Assembly (NCBI GenBank): GCA_015501595.1
Contig: JADNRX010000441.1
Coordinates: 1 to 43,031, forward strand
Direction of reading: 5' to 3'
Source: Hymenopellis radicata
Lineage: Eukaryota > Basidiomycota > Agaricomycetes > Agaricales > Physalacriaceae
Length of the DNA: 43,031 nt
Position 1 is the stretch's first letter, and each line of letters begins with the position of its first letter. Shown in pieces: positions 10,014 to 20,608 of this stretch. A program made the position numbers and the translations under genes. The notes below the pieces were generated by a model. It was not told the origin of the DNA, made no database searches, and saw nothing but the letters and a program-made list of their open reading frames with translations.

Positions 10014-10429
10014 TAGAGCATGCCACGAGTTTCGGCCTGCACAGGTAACTCGCAGGTAACCTGCGACTCGCAACTCGCAACCCGGGTTCGCGCAAGTCGC
10101 AGGTTTGAGGTTGGAGCATTCTCCAAGTACTTGCGCAGGTTCCGGTAGTCAGTTGAGCTATAATATTATGCATATAAACTGTGTTATACATATGAATATG
10201 ATTCAACAGAGCTGCAATAGGCTATAGAGATGATGTTTGCACTTGTTTGACCTCAGTTGGAGGGGATATGAGTGGGTTATAGCTCAAAACTCGTCAAAAA
10301 CTCGCAAACTCGCGAGTTTTAGACCCGCGACTCGCGAGTTTGAGACAAGTCGCAAGTCCGGACTTCAGATATGCAAACTCGCGCAAACTCGACCCGCCGG
10401 ACCCGGGTTTAGACTCGTGGCATGCTCTA
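10014..10429 (+). mobile_element. MITE copy C, hAT-type
   Basis: 416 bp with TIR TAGAGCATGCCACGAGT and a perfect 8-bp TSD GACTGTAT (10006-10013 and 10430-10437). Subterminal CTCGCGAGT words and the AT-rich core match copy A closely. Confidence 0.9.
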
Positions 10430-10454
10430 GACTGTATACTCACAGGTATAATCG

Positions 10455-10580
10455 TTATTTTTGGTCGTGCTTTACGAGCACACCTGTGCTAAATAGCACA
10501 GGAAGCATTTCGCAAGGCATGAGAGTCCACTCACGCCTCCCGAAGGTGAGACATAGAATAACGTCTCACCACCGCAAGAC
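10455..10580. repeat. Hairpin-rich stretch
   Basis: Contains a perfect TGTGCTAAATAGCACA stem-loop and a GTGAGAC...GTCTCAC stem-loop with a 10-nt loop. Nothing coding is seen. The meaning is unknown. Confidence 0.45.
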
Positions 10581-10639
10581 AATGAGGGAGGGAAAGGGAT
10601 TAACAAGATTGTGGTGGGGAGGGGGAAAAAATAAGGATG

Positions 10640-11230
10640 TCGCCTGCAGCTGACAGCATGGCGTTGGTTCTCAAGCCATCTATCCGGAGAGGTCGCCATC
10701 GTCATGGAGATAGGCAGCCTCGTTCGAGGGCTTACGCGTCCTGCGGGGCCGTTTCCTTGTCTCAAGATGCTGTTGCCTAGCCGTCGTCGTCGTCGTCGCC
10801 GTGGTCGGAGGCTCCTGGTAATAGTATCTGTAATAAGTCAGTACAAAACATAGTGGTATGAAGATATGCGCACCTTGACGACGACGCCGCCTGCAGCAGA
10901 CAGCGCGGCGTCGGGCTCCAGAATCAATCCCCCGCTCCCTCTGCCCCGCGGAGGGTCTCCACCATCATTGTTGAAGATTTGTGGCCTCGTTGGAGGGCTT
11001 ATGCATCCTGCGGGGCCGCCGGGGTTCTTCAAGCCCGCGAATCCACGAAAAAAGCAGTAAAAAGAGACAGATTGAAGGAGAACGACGCCTGGAACACCCG
11101 CGTCCCCTGGTTGAGTCGTCGGGGTCCAGGTGTCGTGAGATAGTGGTGGTATGAGGGAGAGATCGTGCACAAAAAAGTGTCTCGATCACCACTCGGATGA
11201 TCAGTCCGAGTGGTTTTGCACAACTTGCGC
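10640..11230 (-). repeat. Exon-intron-like modules, W-related, minus strand
   Basis: Reverse-complement homologue of the W1 modules at 1.85-2.7 kb: ATCATCCGAGTGGTGATCGA, then CGTCGTTCTC, then CGCGGGCTTGAAGA, then CGGCGGCCCCGCAGGA and GCGTAAGCCCTC words. One unit is followed on the minus strand by a near-perfect intron, AAG|GTGCGCATATC...TACTGACTTATTACAG, near 10.81-10.88 kb. The reading frame 10838-11170 is open but of simple composition. Further module fragments lie at 12140-12300 and 12440-12600. Confidence 0.5.
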
Positions 11231-11289
11231 GGTGTCCAGCACGTGAACAGAGACGATTGAAGCTTTGAAACTTGTTGAGATATGATACT

Positions 11290-11880
11290 GCAGTACATCT
11301 GAGTACTTAATTTTTCGAGTGGTTGTTAGGCAGATGACAAGATGATACTAATGCCGTCGACACCAACCTATGTAGTTCATACACTACAATTAGTACACGG
11401 ACTCATATTTTCAATGATAGCTGAAATCAAATGATATGCATTATGAAGTATATATTCCTGCAAAAATGAAAGCCACCGGAGAGGTTTCTCGTGCTGGAGG
11501 ACATGATTTCAGTGTACTGTACGGTTTCGACCGTAAGTTCGGATAACGCGTCACGCGGGTCGCAGAACCGAACTTATGGCTTTAGATAATGTGTAACACA
11601 TCTTATTTTCAGGGTTGTATGGCCTAAAATGGTAAAATTTCGGTCCCGCCTACGGTGGGACATCTAAATCAGGTAAGAATCGGCCCCGTGCCTGGCAACG
11701 AACTTAGTTTATATAAGTTCGTTACATAACGCATCACACCCGGCGAACTTACGGTCGAAACCATACAGTATACCTAATGGTATACTTGCTATGTAAGGAA
11801 TTTATCAGCTCTGCAGCCATCTTATTGCCACGGACTCAGCTTAGATATATGAAACCTCTTTATTGTACTAGATTCTGATG
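11290..11880. other. AT-rich gene-free stretch around MITE K
   Basis: No coding sequence or recognisable protein remains on either strand. The only structure seen is the MITE at 11515-11770. Confidence 0.5.
11515..11770 (+). mobile_element. MITE K, TA-flanked
   Basis: A 256-bp element, including the flanking TA at each end, with TIRs TACTGTACGGTTTCGACCG and, from the right end, TACTGTATGGTTTCGACCG. There are inner GTAAGTTCG repeats and no ORF. The leading TACTGTA is shared with Z, M and N, suggesting mobilisation by a related TA-targeting transposase. A truncated relative (K2) lies at 13788-13959. Confidence 0.8.
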
Positions 11881-12640
11881 CTTATATTTCCACTCCGAAT
11901 CGTTCATCGCTGTCCCGAGCGTCGACAAGCTCGTTCTGTCGATGATCGGACACCCGATCTGGACAATCCAGACAGTGATCGGGTACGTTGCTGTCTTTGC
12001 TTCTGACCACCACCACTTCTCCACCAAGAGTCACCGGGCCACCACCGCCATCTGCAATTCTTGCGACCGACTTTGAGTCGTTGCTGCCATGGTTACGGAG
12101 ACTGACCTTGCGTCGTCTCCTTCGGATCAGCCTCTGTTTTGCCAGCAGATAGATGTTTGCGGGCTTGAAGAGCCCCGGCGGCCCCGCTGGACGCATAAGC
12201 CCTCCAACGAGGCGGCAAATCCTCAACGACGATGCCGGCAGCTAGTAGATTCGTGCGCTTGATGCAGCCCTGTCTGCTGAGAGGCAGCATCGAACGTTCC
12301 CGCCGCTATGAAAGGCCGTTGCTACGGCCACGACGCCCTAGCAACGGTCATCGATTGGGCAGCCAAAGATGAACAACTCTGGAGAACGGCTTTCCAGCAG
12401 CCATGAGATGTAGGATGACCCCGCTGAGCGAGTACGCCTCCAGGAGAGACGTGATTTAGAACTCGAGCTGGATGGCGTCGCGGACGCATCCAGCCCCCGA
12501 GGTGTGTATACCAGTTGATCTACCACCAATAACGATGCTGACCCGTGATCCCTCCTCACACCATGACAACAATACGAACGCGTAAGCCCTGGTGAGGCCG
12601 CACCCTCTGCCCAGTAAGCAGGACTCAGCGATGTTTGCGC

Positions 12641-13787
12641 TAGAGACCTCAACGAGTCCGACGCGAGTCAGACTCGCGACTCGTAACGTGAGTACTCATG
12701 GAAAAAGAAGTCCAGTTCAGACTCGCGTCGGACTCGACTCGCGATGACTCGCGAGTCATCGTGAGTCCACTCGCGAGTACTCACCATGAGTCCGAGTCAT
12801 CTCGGATACTCACGAGTACTCGCGAGTCCATCACCTCCCAGCATTCATGCACAGCGAGCATCCCCGGGCAATGGCACGGGGACAGTCAGCTGGGCATGAG
12901 GGTAGGGTGGGGTGGTGGTAGGAGGATGGTGATGGTGGTGGAAGGATAGTGGTAGTGGTGGGAGGATGGTGGTGGTGGTGGGAGGATGGGAAGGTGGCAG
13001 AGTGGCGGTGGGAAGGTGAGAGAAGAGTGGTGCTCACTGTACTTCATTCTCCTCCTTATCAATCAATCATTGTCCACCCATCATCCTCAAACTATTGTTG
13101 GCATCTAGTCGCCATCGTGCAGTCGAGTCGTTGCCGCGTCGCTGCAGCAAAGTTGTTGCCGTTGCGGCGGTTAAGTTGTTAGTGTGATTGAGTTGGCGCC
13201 GTTGCCACGGTCAAGCTGTTGGCGCCGTTGGGTCGGCGTCGCGGTCCAGTCGTCATCACCATCCGGTCGTCGCCACCGTCCAGTCGTCCATCCAGTTTGT
13301 TGTCCCAGTCTGCTGCTGTCACAGAGACAGCAGCAGCACATCTGGCAGAGCCAGATTCCGAAATCCACCACTCACAGGCTGCCTGACAATCGTCAGAGCA
13401 GCGGGAGCGACAATCGTCACTCCCTGGGTGGTGGTGGTGGTCGTGGTGGAGGTCGAGAACAGAGAAATACCACTCGATCAGACGCTGACGCATCGCTTCG
13501 GGACTCGGCCCGGATCGCCGGATCAGGCAGGATAATCGCGCACGTCTCGTTCTCGAGACGTTGCAGACCATTTGCTCTGCAAAAAATTCGTAAATTTAGT
13601 TTAAATATATATCTAAATATTTGCGAGTCATCGTGTGATGACTCGCGGTCTGAAAATGAATACTCAGACTCGTGCTCGGACTCGCGAGTATGTGACTCGC
13701 GAGTCACACGAGTGCGAACGCCGACGTGCCCGAAGCGAGTCGAGTCACCAGATGACTCGGTGACCCGGTGACTCGTTGAGGTCTCTA
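12641..13787 (+). mobile_element. V1, non-autonomous hAT-type element
   Basis: 1147 bp with TIR TAGAGACCTCAACGAGTC at both ends and a perfect 8-bp TSD GTTTGCGC (12633-12640 and 13788-13795). Both subterminal regions are packed with GACTCGCGAGTC-type words. The core holds a GGTGGTGGGAGGATGG microsatellite (12905-13010), CCCCGGGCAATGGCACGGGG (about 12860), CTGCTGTCACAGAGACAGCAG and a pair of GACAATCGTC sites (about 13387 and 13410). The open frames inside (for example 13184-13771) are simple-sequence artefacts. V2 is the second copy. Confidence 0.88.
12905..13010 (+). repeat. GGTGGT/GGAGGATGG microsatellite in V1
   Basis: About 105 bp of purine-rich repeats of GGTGGTGG and GGAGGATGG. V2 has a related but different purine-rich microsatellite at about 30690-30850. 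Confidence 0.8.
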
Positions 13788-13959
13788 GTTTGCGCCGTCA
13801 CCCCAGCAACGAGCCCGCCATAGGCGGGACGAAAAAATTGCCTTTTTAGGCCTTGTGTAGCTCAAAAAATGCTGCGTGACGCGTTATCACTTATGTTTTT
13901 GTTCGGTTCGACCGGGTGCGTTACGCGTTAGCCGAACACCCGGTCGAAACGGTACAGTA
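13788..13959 (-). mobile_element. K2, truncated K-family MITE end
   Basis: Read from 13959 on the minus strand it starts TACTGTACCGTTTCGACCGG and continues with GCGTCACGC and TCCCGCCTA words shared with MITE K. The opposite terminus was not found. V1 lies directly against its inner side, so it may have been broken around the V1 insertion. Confidence 0.55.
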
Positions 13960-14011
13960 CTTGTCACACGGGTGTCGGGTGCACCCGGGTATACACTCGT
14001 GCCTCCCTCTA

Positions 14012-14597
14012 AGATTGTCGCCGAACCTCTCGTCAGTCTCCATAATTGGAGTTAGCGAGTGATGGTTGGTATTACCGTCAGGTTGTTTCTTGAAAAGACA
14101 CGGCTTTGGGGGGTTTGAATGTGGAGTGGGTGGGACGTCCTCCTCCTCCGCATTTCGCCTTTTGTTCAGACGAGGCTTTGGGCGAGGGCGGAGAGGAGGA
14201 GATGGAGCTCATTCTGGGGATAGAGGACACTCTGGAGATAGAGGTTGCGGCTTCAGGTGGACATCATCATCATCCACGATGGATCAGGATCATCTTCTGG
14301 CAGGGCGGGGAGAAGGAGATGGGGTTTGCTCTGGGGAAGTGGCTGGGCTTCGAGCTCGCTTGCTGCTTCGGACATGGGCAGGTTGTATCAACGGCTGCCC
14401 AGACGATGCTACAACGCCCGCCGCTATCGCCAATAATTTCTTCCTGTTCTCCGACATTTTTGGCGTAAGTTTTTTCTTCCCGTGACTCGTCGTGACGTCC
14501 TGAAGAGTGGCCGAGCCAGAAGCTGTGGTCGTCGCTACCTTCTTGGACTGTCTCGGTTTCTTAGCCTCCGGCATTGTCTTCTTCTTCTTCGCCGGTC
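14012..14597 (-). pseudogene. G1 pseudogene, middle part
   Basis: Minus-strand coding sequence starting at the TSD of X2 (14590-14597). The frame reads RPAKKKKTMPEAKKPRQSKK and goes on through a Lys/Ser-rich region into Pro-rich text (VPPTPHSNPPKP) and ends ERFGDN at the X1 TSD. One frame is kept throughout despite TGA stops at 14290-14292, 14284-14286 and about 14210. A disordered, basic, probably nuclear linker is suggested. Upstream sequence of the gene is found at 24697-25724 in opposite orientation. Confidence 0.6.
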
Positions 14598-14605
14598 TAG
14601 AGATA
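14590..14605 (-). other. TSD and terminal 8 bp of X2, displaced
   Basis: On the minus strand this reads TATCTCTA then GACCGGCG. GACCGGCG is the same 8-mer that precedes X2 at 25717-25724. TATCTCTA completes the X2 terminus that stops short at 32240 (CACTCGTGCC), giving TAGAGATAGGCACGAGTG, which fits the three other X termini. Z1 starts at the TA inside this stub (14604-14605). Confidence 0.8.
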
Positions 14606-14761
14606 CTGTACACTTTCAATCAATTCGCTGCCCCATGTGACATGTGACACGTCTGACGAAATTTTGATTTCGTCAGAGCCCCGTAAGACCTGTGACTCAG
14701 CGAAATTTTTCGTCAGACCGTCTTGCCCGGACTCCACTCGACCAAAAATTTTGCAAGGGGA

Positions 14762-14850
14762 TTGACATGAGGAGGGCTCGAACGGGAGCCCTCTCCAAAT
14801 TCCCAAGTCAAATGGACCTTTCAGCAGCTTAGCTACGCTTGCTTGAGTTT
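14762..14850 (-). other. Weak tRNA-like segment
   Basis: The minus strand has TAGCTAAGCTGCTGAAAGG (A-box-like) and CCCGTTCGAGCCC (B-box-like) 55-60 nt apart. The stems do not form a good cloverleaf. It may be the head of a SINE or chance. Confidence 0.25.
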
Positions 14851-14995
14851 CATGAACCCAATCTCCCCAAGTCGGCTCCCCCGTCAGAAACTGCTAAACA
14901 AAAAAAATAGTTCAAACATGAAAAACAAAAAAATAATACAAGTCCAATGGCGCTAATATACGATAAATGCGTCCAATTTAACTACACATATCCTA

Positions 14996-15193
14996 ATACT
15001 CATACAGCTCATCCGACTCCCGTTCTGGCATCCAAACTCCATTCGGTCCAACAGCCATCCTATGATAAACCGGCTGCTTCCACTGAGTGTGCGGCTGGTG
15101 CGAAAGAAGCATCGGAATGCGGGGAGTCCGGCCATAGACTGTGAGGAATGAAGAGATGTAGATCTTGATCAGCTTGTACCAAGGGGGTCCCAA
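14996..15193 (-). pseudogene. Probable last coding segment of the Z companion gene
   Basis: The minus-strand frame GPPWYKLIKIYISSFLTVYG..., ending at a stop near 14998, has normal protein-like composition. It lies downstream of the companion gene, separated by about 330 bp of repeat-like DNA. The upstream piece ends in a short non-conserved tail, so this looks like the displaced C-terminus. That link is inference from order, strand and composition. Confidence 0.4.
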
Positions 15194-15520
15194 AATTCTT
15201 ATTCAACACATGGGGTTGAATTCTTCATTAAGCCCTCAGCGGCGGAACCTACCTACCTTCACGTGACCTTACCTGCCTTATATGGTAATTACCCGGGGTC
15301 ACTGTGGTGGCTGGTTCAAACCTCGGTCGAGACACTTCCTGAAAATAGATTAGTCATCTGCCAGACTTCGGGGCTACTGTAGCATAGGCACTCTATAAAC
15401 AACTGCAGGACTTAATTCATCCTCTAGAGCATGCTTACATGCTTCAGAAGTGAGTTAGAGCTATCAATGGTACCCCCTAAGGTGAGGTCCAAAAAATTTT
15501 TAAGGCCTCCGGCGGGGACC
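15194..15520. repeat. Short insertion with B-box-like core, near 3' end of companion gene
   Basis: Contains GGTTCAAACCTCG at about 15315, an RNA polymerase III B-box-like sequence. Its two edges share a diverged direct repeat: AAAATTCTT...AAGCCCTCAGCGGCGG with CTACCTACC at 15193-15260, and AAAATTTTT...AAGGCCTCCGGCGGGG with CTACCTACC at 15490-15535. No ORF. A SINE-like insertion is likely but not proven. Confidence 0.35.
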
Positions 15521-17623
15521 CTACCTACCTGCCCGGGGTGCCGGCCCGCATTTCCGGTACCCCCTTGGCTTGTACTCGAAGTCTTCGAAATCGGCCGGTG
15601 ATAATCCCCGCTTCTCATCGATCTTGAAGTACTGCTCGTCCGTTAACCATCTGGCCGCGTGAACAACATCGACCTTCCAAAACCGCATAACATGGCGAAG
15701 AGCGTAGACGAACGGGGCGCGCGAAACCCAGTCAGTATGCGCCAGGCCTTGATTCGCCTGTCCCAAGTCAGCCAATTCGAGAGGCGCGTGGCCGATGGGG
15801 AAACAACGCCGAATCCGATTATAGCGTTCGCGAGGGGAGGCGAGAGTGGACAAGGTGGAATCCAACATGCACATTTCAAAGCGGAATCCGAGCTCGTTCA
15901 ACTTCCACAGAATCTCACGACAATGGTGCGGCCCAACCATTCCATCGAATTCGAACTTTCTGCCCTTCCACATCGCCTCACCGGCTAGTTCTACCGGACC
16001 TTGCTTCCTTGCCGCAGAAATCAAGACATCCACCTCATCTTTCTCCTTATTCTTCCTCTGCACAGTCTTCCCTCCCTGCTTCACCTCAATTTCCAATGCC
16101 CCACGATCAAGCCAAAGCCGCCATGCCCTCTGGGAGAGAGCCTGCGGTTCACCCTCACTCATGCAGCCTAGCACGATTCCTCGCAAACGAAGCCAGGTTT
16201 CCAAGTAGCTGGCGACTTTTGGCTGCAAAGCGTTGGTGAAGAGATCGGGGCGGGGGACAAAGTATCGCTCGGCGGGTTTATTGATGCAGTACTGGAGGTA
16301 CTCCTGCTCGTCGATTACATTCGCGACGTGTAGCCAAGTAGACGCCATTGCAGGCAGCAATGTGTGCGTCGGATACGCCATGACCTTCGCTATAAAGAAA
16401 TACATTAGATATTAAGCAAAGTTTTCAAATAATTCCACTCACTTGGCGACCCACGTGTTGAAGGACGGGCAGTTTGGCGCGAAGAAGAGGAAGGAGCCGG
16501 TAGAATCGCCTGAGGACGAGCAGCGCCAGAGATACTATAATTGGCGGGACTGAGAAAGGAGCCTTGATTCCGCTCGATTGCAGAAGTGAGGGCCCCAATC
16601 TTCCCCGGCCCTCGTCGGGGACCCTCCCACATTGGCGCTACTGGCGGCTTCGGAAGCGAGGTGACAACCGTGTCCTTCGCATACGTGATTGGGAGGAGCT
16701 TATCGACGCGACAGTGCCCCACGAGTGACAGGTCGCGAAGCAGCCAGACGGGAATTCCACATCGTAGGAGGAGAGCCCCCAGCGCTACATCAAATGTGAA
16801 ACAGCCGACATAATCCTCGCAGAAACGCCTGTTATCGAGATGAGAAACTTTGCCTTCGGCAGCGGGAACGACCAGTGTCGTGAACGTGTTCAGGGCTACA
16901 CACTGTCGGCCAAGGCGCTGGAAAGCGCGAATCTGCTGGGAAAAACGAGAGAGGGAGAGGGGCGTTAATCGAAGGGTCTGACTAATGACGGACATCGTCG
17001 TGGTGTGGCGGTGGATGATTTCCATCGTCTGGGGGGGAATTTGGAGGAAGAAAATGTGGAGTCTAGCACAGAAATACAATCTTCTAGATCCTGTGCAAAC
17101 AGAGATGTGGCGGACCCAAAGCCGCGACGGAAATTGGTATCTTCTCGAAACTGCTGGCTGGGCGACAGGGAATCCCAGAGAATAGTGAGTTTGTCGTCGA
17201 GGGAGCCGTCCTGGGGAAAAACGCGAAGCAGACAAGGGAGCCAACGCGCTTCTGGAACATCTTCCTGAGGCCAGAGGAGATAATCCTCAGGCCCATACAA
17301 GTAGTCGCTGCGAATCTGCAGGATTTCGTTCGGGTGGCGCGAGGGATTGGGGATCCATGTAGCGTTTGGCGTTGTGACGATGAAAGGCGACTCCGTCAGG
17401 ACGGCGCCAAACTTGCCGTCGATAATGGTCATCGCTAGATTGGTCTTAGTATGCTGCAAATATTGAGCAGAATGAAATGTACCTTTGTCTGGATTTTTGA
17501 GGGCCGTAACACGGTCAGGATCGGCGAGGAGGTCCTTGTGGTAGGCAGTCTGGTGGGGCTGTGGCGCAATTGTTAGGGACATTTCAAAATGACTGCGAAA
17601 ATACATACGGTCTTTGAAGACAT
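15521..17623 (-). CDS. Z companion protein, uncharacterised
   Basis: Minus-strand spliced gene. The start ATG at 17621-17623 gives MSSKT, then an intron at 17559-17608 (GTATGT...CACAG). The next exon carries PHQTAYHKDLLADPD, YLYGPEDYLLWPQEDVPE and WLPCLLRVFPQDG. A second, short intron is near 17033-17069 (ends less certain), then MEIIHRHTTTMSVISQ, and a good intron at 16390-16442 (GTGAGT...TTATAG). The last exon includes PRPDLFTNALQPKVASYLET, WRLWLDRG, ILWKLNELGFRFEMCMLD and RWLTDEQYFKID. No catalytic motif is recognised. The ILWKLNELGFRFE motif is one I associate with uncharacterised basidiomycete proteins often found near transposons. It is divergently oriented to the transposase gene with about 3 kb between. 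A second gene of the transposon, possibly accessory to transposition, is the best inference. Confidence 0.6.
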
Positions 17624-17715
17624 GCTCACTGGACTAGAAAAATCCGGTTAGCGATCTGGCAGGCTCCTCCCGCCGATAGAGAAGAGGCGCAAGAGGCGCT
17701 CATGAGGCGCTGTGC

Positions 17716-18570
17716 CCGCCCACACATATTCCATCCGCTTGACAATCGTCAATGCAGCGCTGCTGGCAATCACCAAGACAGCAGCGGATGGCAATCGCCA
17801 AACCGCCTCCAATCGCCCCGTCGTCGTTGCTAGCCTGCTAGTCGTCAATAAAAATAATGCTGATGGCAATCGCCAAGCAGCGGCGGATGGCAATCGCCAA
17901 GCCGCAGGGGAAAGGGAAAGAGGGGAAAGAAAGAAAGAGGAAACAAAACACTCACCAGTGTCGACGATCTTGAGGACGACGGCAGGATTTGGGCGCCGTG
18001 TGTAGCAGACGGCACTTGGGCGTTCTGCTGAAGGAGGGGTACCCGTGGCCTGGGAATCTAGACGATTCCAGCACAGCCACAGAAGATGAGTAATGACGAT
18101 TACTCACCTTCAAGCCCAAATCGACCAAGTCACTTTGGGAAGGTGAGTCATTATGATGACTCACCTTCCCATAGCAGGGTTTTGCGCTATCGCGCCTCAT
18201 CGTCTCACCACCACCTCCATCACAGACTCTCTCTTTCTGGATCCGGCGCTGAGCGGGCTGGCGATTGCCATCCGCCGTCGTATGGCGATTGCCATCGGCT
18301 CTTCCTTGTCCGTCTGGCGTACTCGACATGTTGGATGTTCGCCGGCGGGGCGGAAGGTCGCAGCGGCCTGCGCCGCTGGCTCGCGATGCTTCGCGACTCC
18401 CTCCCTGATAATAATTTTCGGTAAGCTTTATTGATTATCTATCTACTAATCGAATGTTGTACAGATCTCATCGGGGACTCTCTCTCGCTGACGTGCTGGA
18501 CGTTCACCGCGCATTGGCGATTGCCATCCGCTGCTATCTGGCGATTGCCAGATACACTATATCACTGTCT
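17716..18570. repeat. TGGCGATTGCCA near-palindrome cluster in Z1
   Basis: Roughly ten copies of TGGC(G/A)AT(T/C)GCCA, mostly within the longer word TTGGCGATTGCCATCCGC. They are on the minus strand at 17.74-17.91 kb and on the plus strand at 18.25-18.57 kb. More copies lie at 20035-20300. The strand switch makes the cluster roughly symmetrical around 18.1 kb. Possible protein-binding sites in the region between the two divergent genes. Confidence 0.7.
18090..18170. repeat. Pair of perfect short hairpins
   Basis: TGAGTAATGACGATTACTCA (8-bp stem, 4-nt loop) and GTGAGTCAT TATG ATGACTCAC (9-bp stem, 4-nt loop) lie about 50 bp apart between the two halves of the TGGCGATTGCCA cluster. They could be a regulatory or structural centre of the divergent region. 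Confidence 0.5.
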
Positions 18571-18629
18571 TGTCCGTCTTGGCGCTCCTGGCCGCCGTCG
18601 CTGTGCGCGTCGTCCAACTTTTGGTCTTG

Positions 18630-19790
18630 CTCTCAGGTAAGTCTGTTCATTTCTCCGTATCGCACTCATTTCTGACCATACCGCTCGGTCTCTTGTAGCA
18701 TATGCACGACTAATACCTACTCCTGACGACACCGCTGTCGTTTGGGCAAGCCCGCCCACAACCGCCGCCCCCGCCGTCGCTACCTGATCTGGAACTTACA
18801 TTTGGGTGCGTTCGATAAATTGCTTGGTCTATCCCTCAATTCTGACCGTACTGTTTGGTCCCCTGCAGCATACGAACTGTGGATAGGTACACTCGAAGAC
18901 TGTGCCGTCGTTTGGGTGGTCCCGCCCTCCGCCGCCGACGCCCCGGCCACTGAGGCATCTCACAGGTCAGTTTCACTCTTTTATTCATATCTCAGTTATT
19001 TAACCATGAATAACTGTGCAGTTTTGTCGTTCGAACCTTCAAGATAGTCTCCTGAGGACTCCGCTGTCATTTGAGGTCTCCCGCCCTCCAGTGCCGACGT
19101 CCCGACCACTGACCGATCTCTAAGGTAAGTTTCTCTAATTTATCCATATCTCTCTCATTTCCTACCGTACTGACATGTTGTCCTTAGCGTTCGAACCTTC
19201 AAGATAGTCTACTGAGGATGCCGCCGTCGTTTGAGGTGTCCCGCCCTTCTTCCCCGACATCCCGCTCACTGACCGACCTTGCCTTTCCTCAAAGGTAAGT
19301 TTCCCTCAGTGTTGCATATCTCAGTTATTTAACAATGAATAACCGTGCAGTTTTGTCGTTCGAACCTTCAAGATAGTCTACTGAGGATGCCGCTGTCGTT
19401 TGAGGTGTCCCGCCCTTCGTCCCCGACATCCCGACCACTGACCGATCGCTAAGGTACGTTTCAAACTCCAAGGTAAGTTGCTCTAATTTATCCATATCTC
19501 GTTATTTTCACAATGAATAACCGTACAGTTTTGTCATTAATGCCTTCAATACGCTCGCTCGAAGACTCCGCTGTCGTTTGGGGTATCCCGCCCACTGGCG
19601 CCGACATCCCGACCATTGACCGATCTCCAAGGTAAGTTTCTCCAATTTATACATATCTCGCTAATTTCACAATGAATAACCGTGCAGTTTTGTCATTAAT
19701 GCCTTCAATACGCTCGCTTGAAGACTCCGCTGTCGTTTGGGGTATCCCGCCCTCCGGCCCCGATGTCCCGCCCACTACGATATCATTACT
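18630..19790 (+). repeat. Tandem exon-intron-like array (about 160-bp units)
   Basis: At least six head-to-tail units. Each has an exon-like part of about 103 nt (for example TTTTGTCGTTCGAACCTTCA, then GCTGTCGTTTGAGGTGTCCC, then CGACATCCCGACCACTGACC) followed by an intron-like part of about 55 nt. The latter opens AAG|GTAAGTTT, contains TCCATATCTC, and closes AATGAATAACCGTGCAG. Splice signals are preserved in every complete unit (donors near 18635, 18966, 19123, 19294, 19472, 19631; acceptors near 19020, 19189, 19350, 19529, 19687). Exon length is not a multiple of three. Orientation is toward the Ulp1-DDE gene, so it could be a multi-exon 5' leader. Part is duplicated at 37130-37558. Confidence 0.75.
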
Positions 19791-20608
19791 TACATTTATC
19801 TATGTACAATTCCGTAACAAATCAGTAATTTAACTCGAAATGATAACAATTGTATTCTACTTGTCCTGATCTTCCTTGGTGTGAATCTCGCTCCGATACC
19901 ACCTTTGAGGCCACTCTGAGTGTCCCCGCCGCTTCAGCTACAGGTCACATCACGTGACTCCAGTCACTTGTTTGGGCCTCGTAAGCGCCCTCCTTCCCAT
20001 CCCACCACCGACTTCCCTCTTTGGACATAGCGATTGCCAGTCTCGTTGCTCTGGCGCTTGCCAGCAACATCGTCTGCTCCAACTGGAGGGCCTTGTCGAC
20101 CTCGGACCGCTACCTTATGGGAATATGGTGATTGCCATTTCTCCGCTGTCTGGCGATTGCCAGCAGCGAACACGGACGGCGAAGTGCGGTGGACGAGCCG
20201 CCAGGTGCTGAGGACGACACTTATCGATGGATTTCGAGTGCCCGGCGCACCAGAGATTGGCGATTGCCGGTTTCTCCTCGCTGGCGATTGTCAGCGGGCC
20301 TTGGAATAGACCGCCCAGGTCATCGATACTGGCTTTTTATTACGCCGTCGAGATTGGTGGGTCGTTCTTACTTGTTTCGTTCTGATTTCAATCGTCTTTC
20401 TCCCCACCAGCTGTGTCATTCGGACTCTGTACGAATACCCGGTCTCGTCATTGGTAAATCGATTTCATTTCCTCTTAACCTGGTAAGTCGGTCTTTTTCT
20501 ACATTGGTCGACTAGCTCTAATCATATATATATAGCCGCTTCGTTCTTGCGTCGCGAAAACATGCAGCGTACATGACCTATACAAGCCCTTGCCTTCCTC
20601 CCATCAGA
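19790..20608 (+). other. Upstream region of Ulp1-DDE gene in Z1
   Basis: No convincing ORF; the frame 20132-20515 is open but matches no family I know. It contains more TGGCGATTGCCA-like words (20035-20300) and possible donors at 20452 and 20482 (GGTAAATCG, GGTAAGTCGG). An AT run CATATATATATAGCC at 20524-20538 is 70-85 bp before the start codon and is a candidate TATA region. Confidence 0.45.

Larger units (their letters stand above)
8623..14011 (+). mobile_element. X1, large non-autonomous hAT-type element inserted in G1
   Basis: The termini are TAGAGCAAGGCACGAGTG at the left and, in reverse complement, TAGAGGGAGGCACGAGTG at the right. A perfect 8-bp TSD AGATTGTC lies at 8615-8622 and 14012-14019. 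Excising X1 and one TSD rejoins the G1 reading frame (ERFGDN then LGAQMDQQQ). X1 is 5389 bp because it carries nested insertions: W-related DNA from about 9633, MITE C, K, V1 and K2. The left subterminal region has many CAAGTACTTG words. Its body (about 8630-9420) is homologous, inverted, to X2 (26.1-32.2 kb). No transposase is encoded. Confidence 0.82.

Noticed and set aside
9633..11300. A complete second W element inside X1
   Set aside because: The left end is recognisable, but no right end with a TSD CCAGGGCT was found, so only a partial copy is claimed.
13184..13771. 195-codon open frame in V1
   Set aside because: It lies in word arrays and a microsatellite of a non-autonomous element; the overlapping frames on both strands are equally long.
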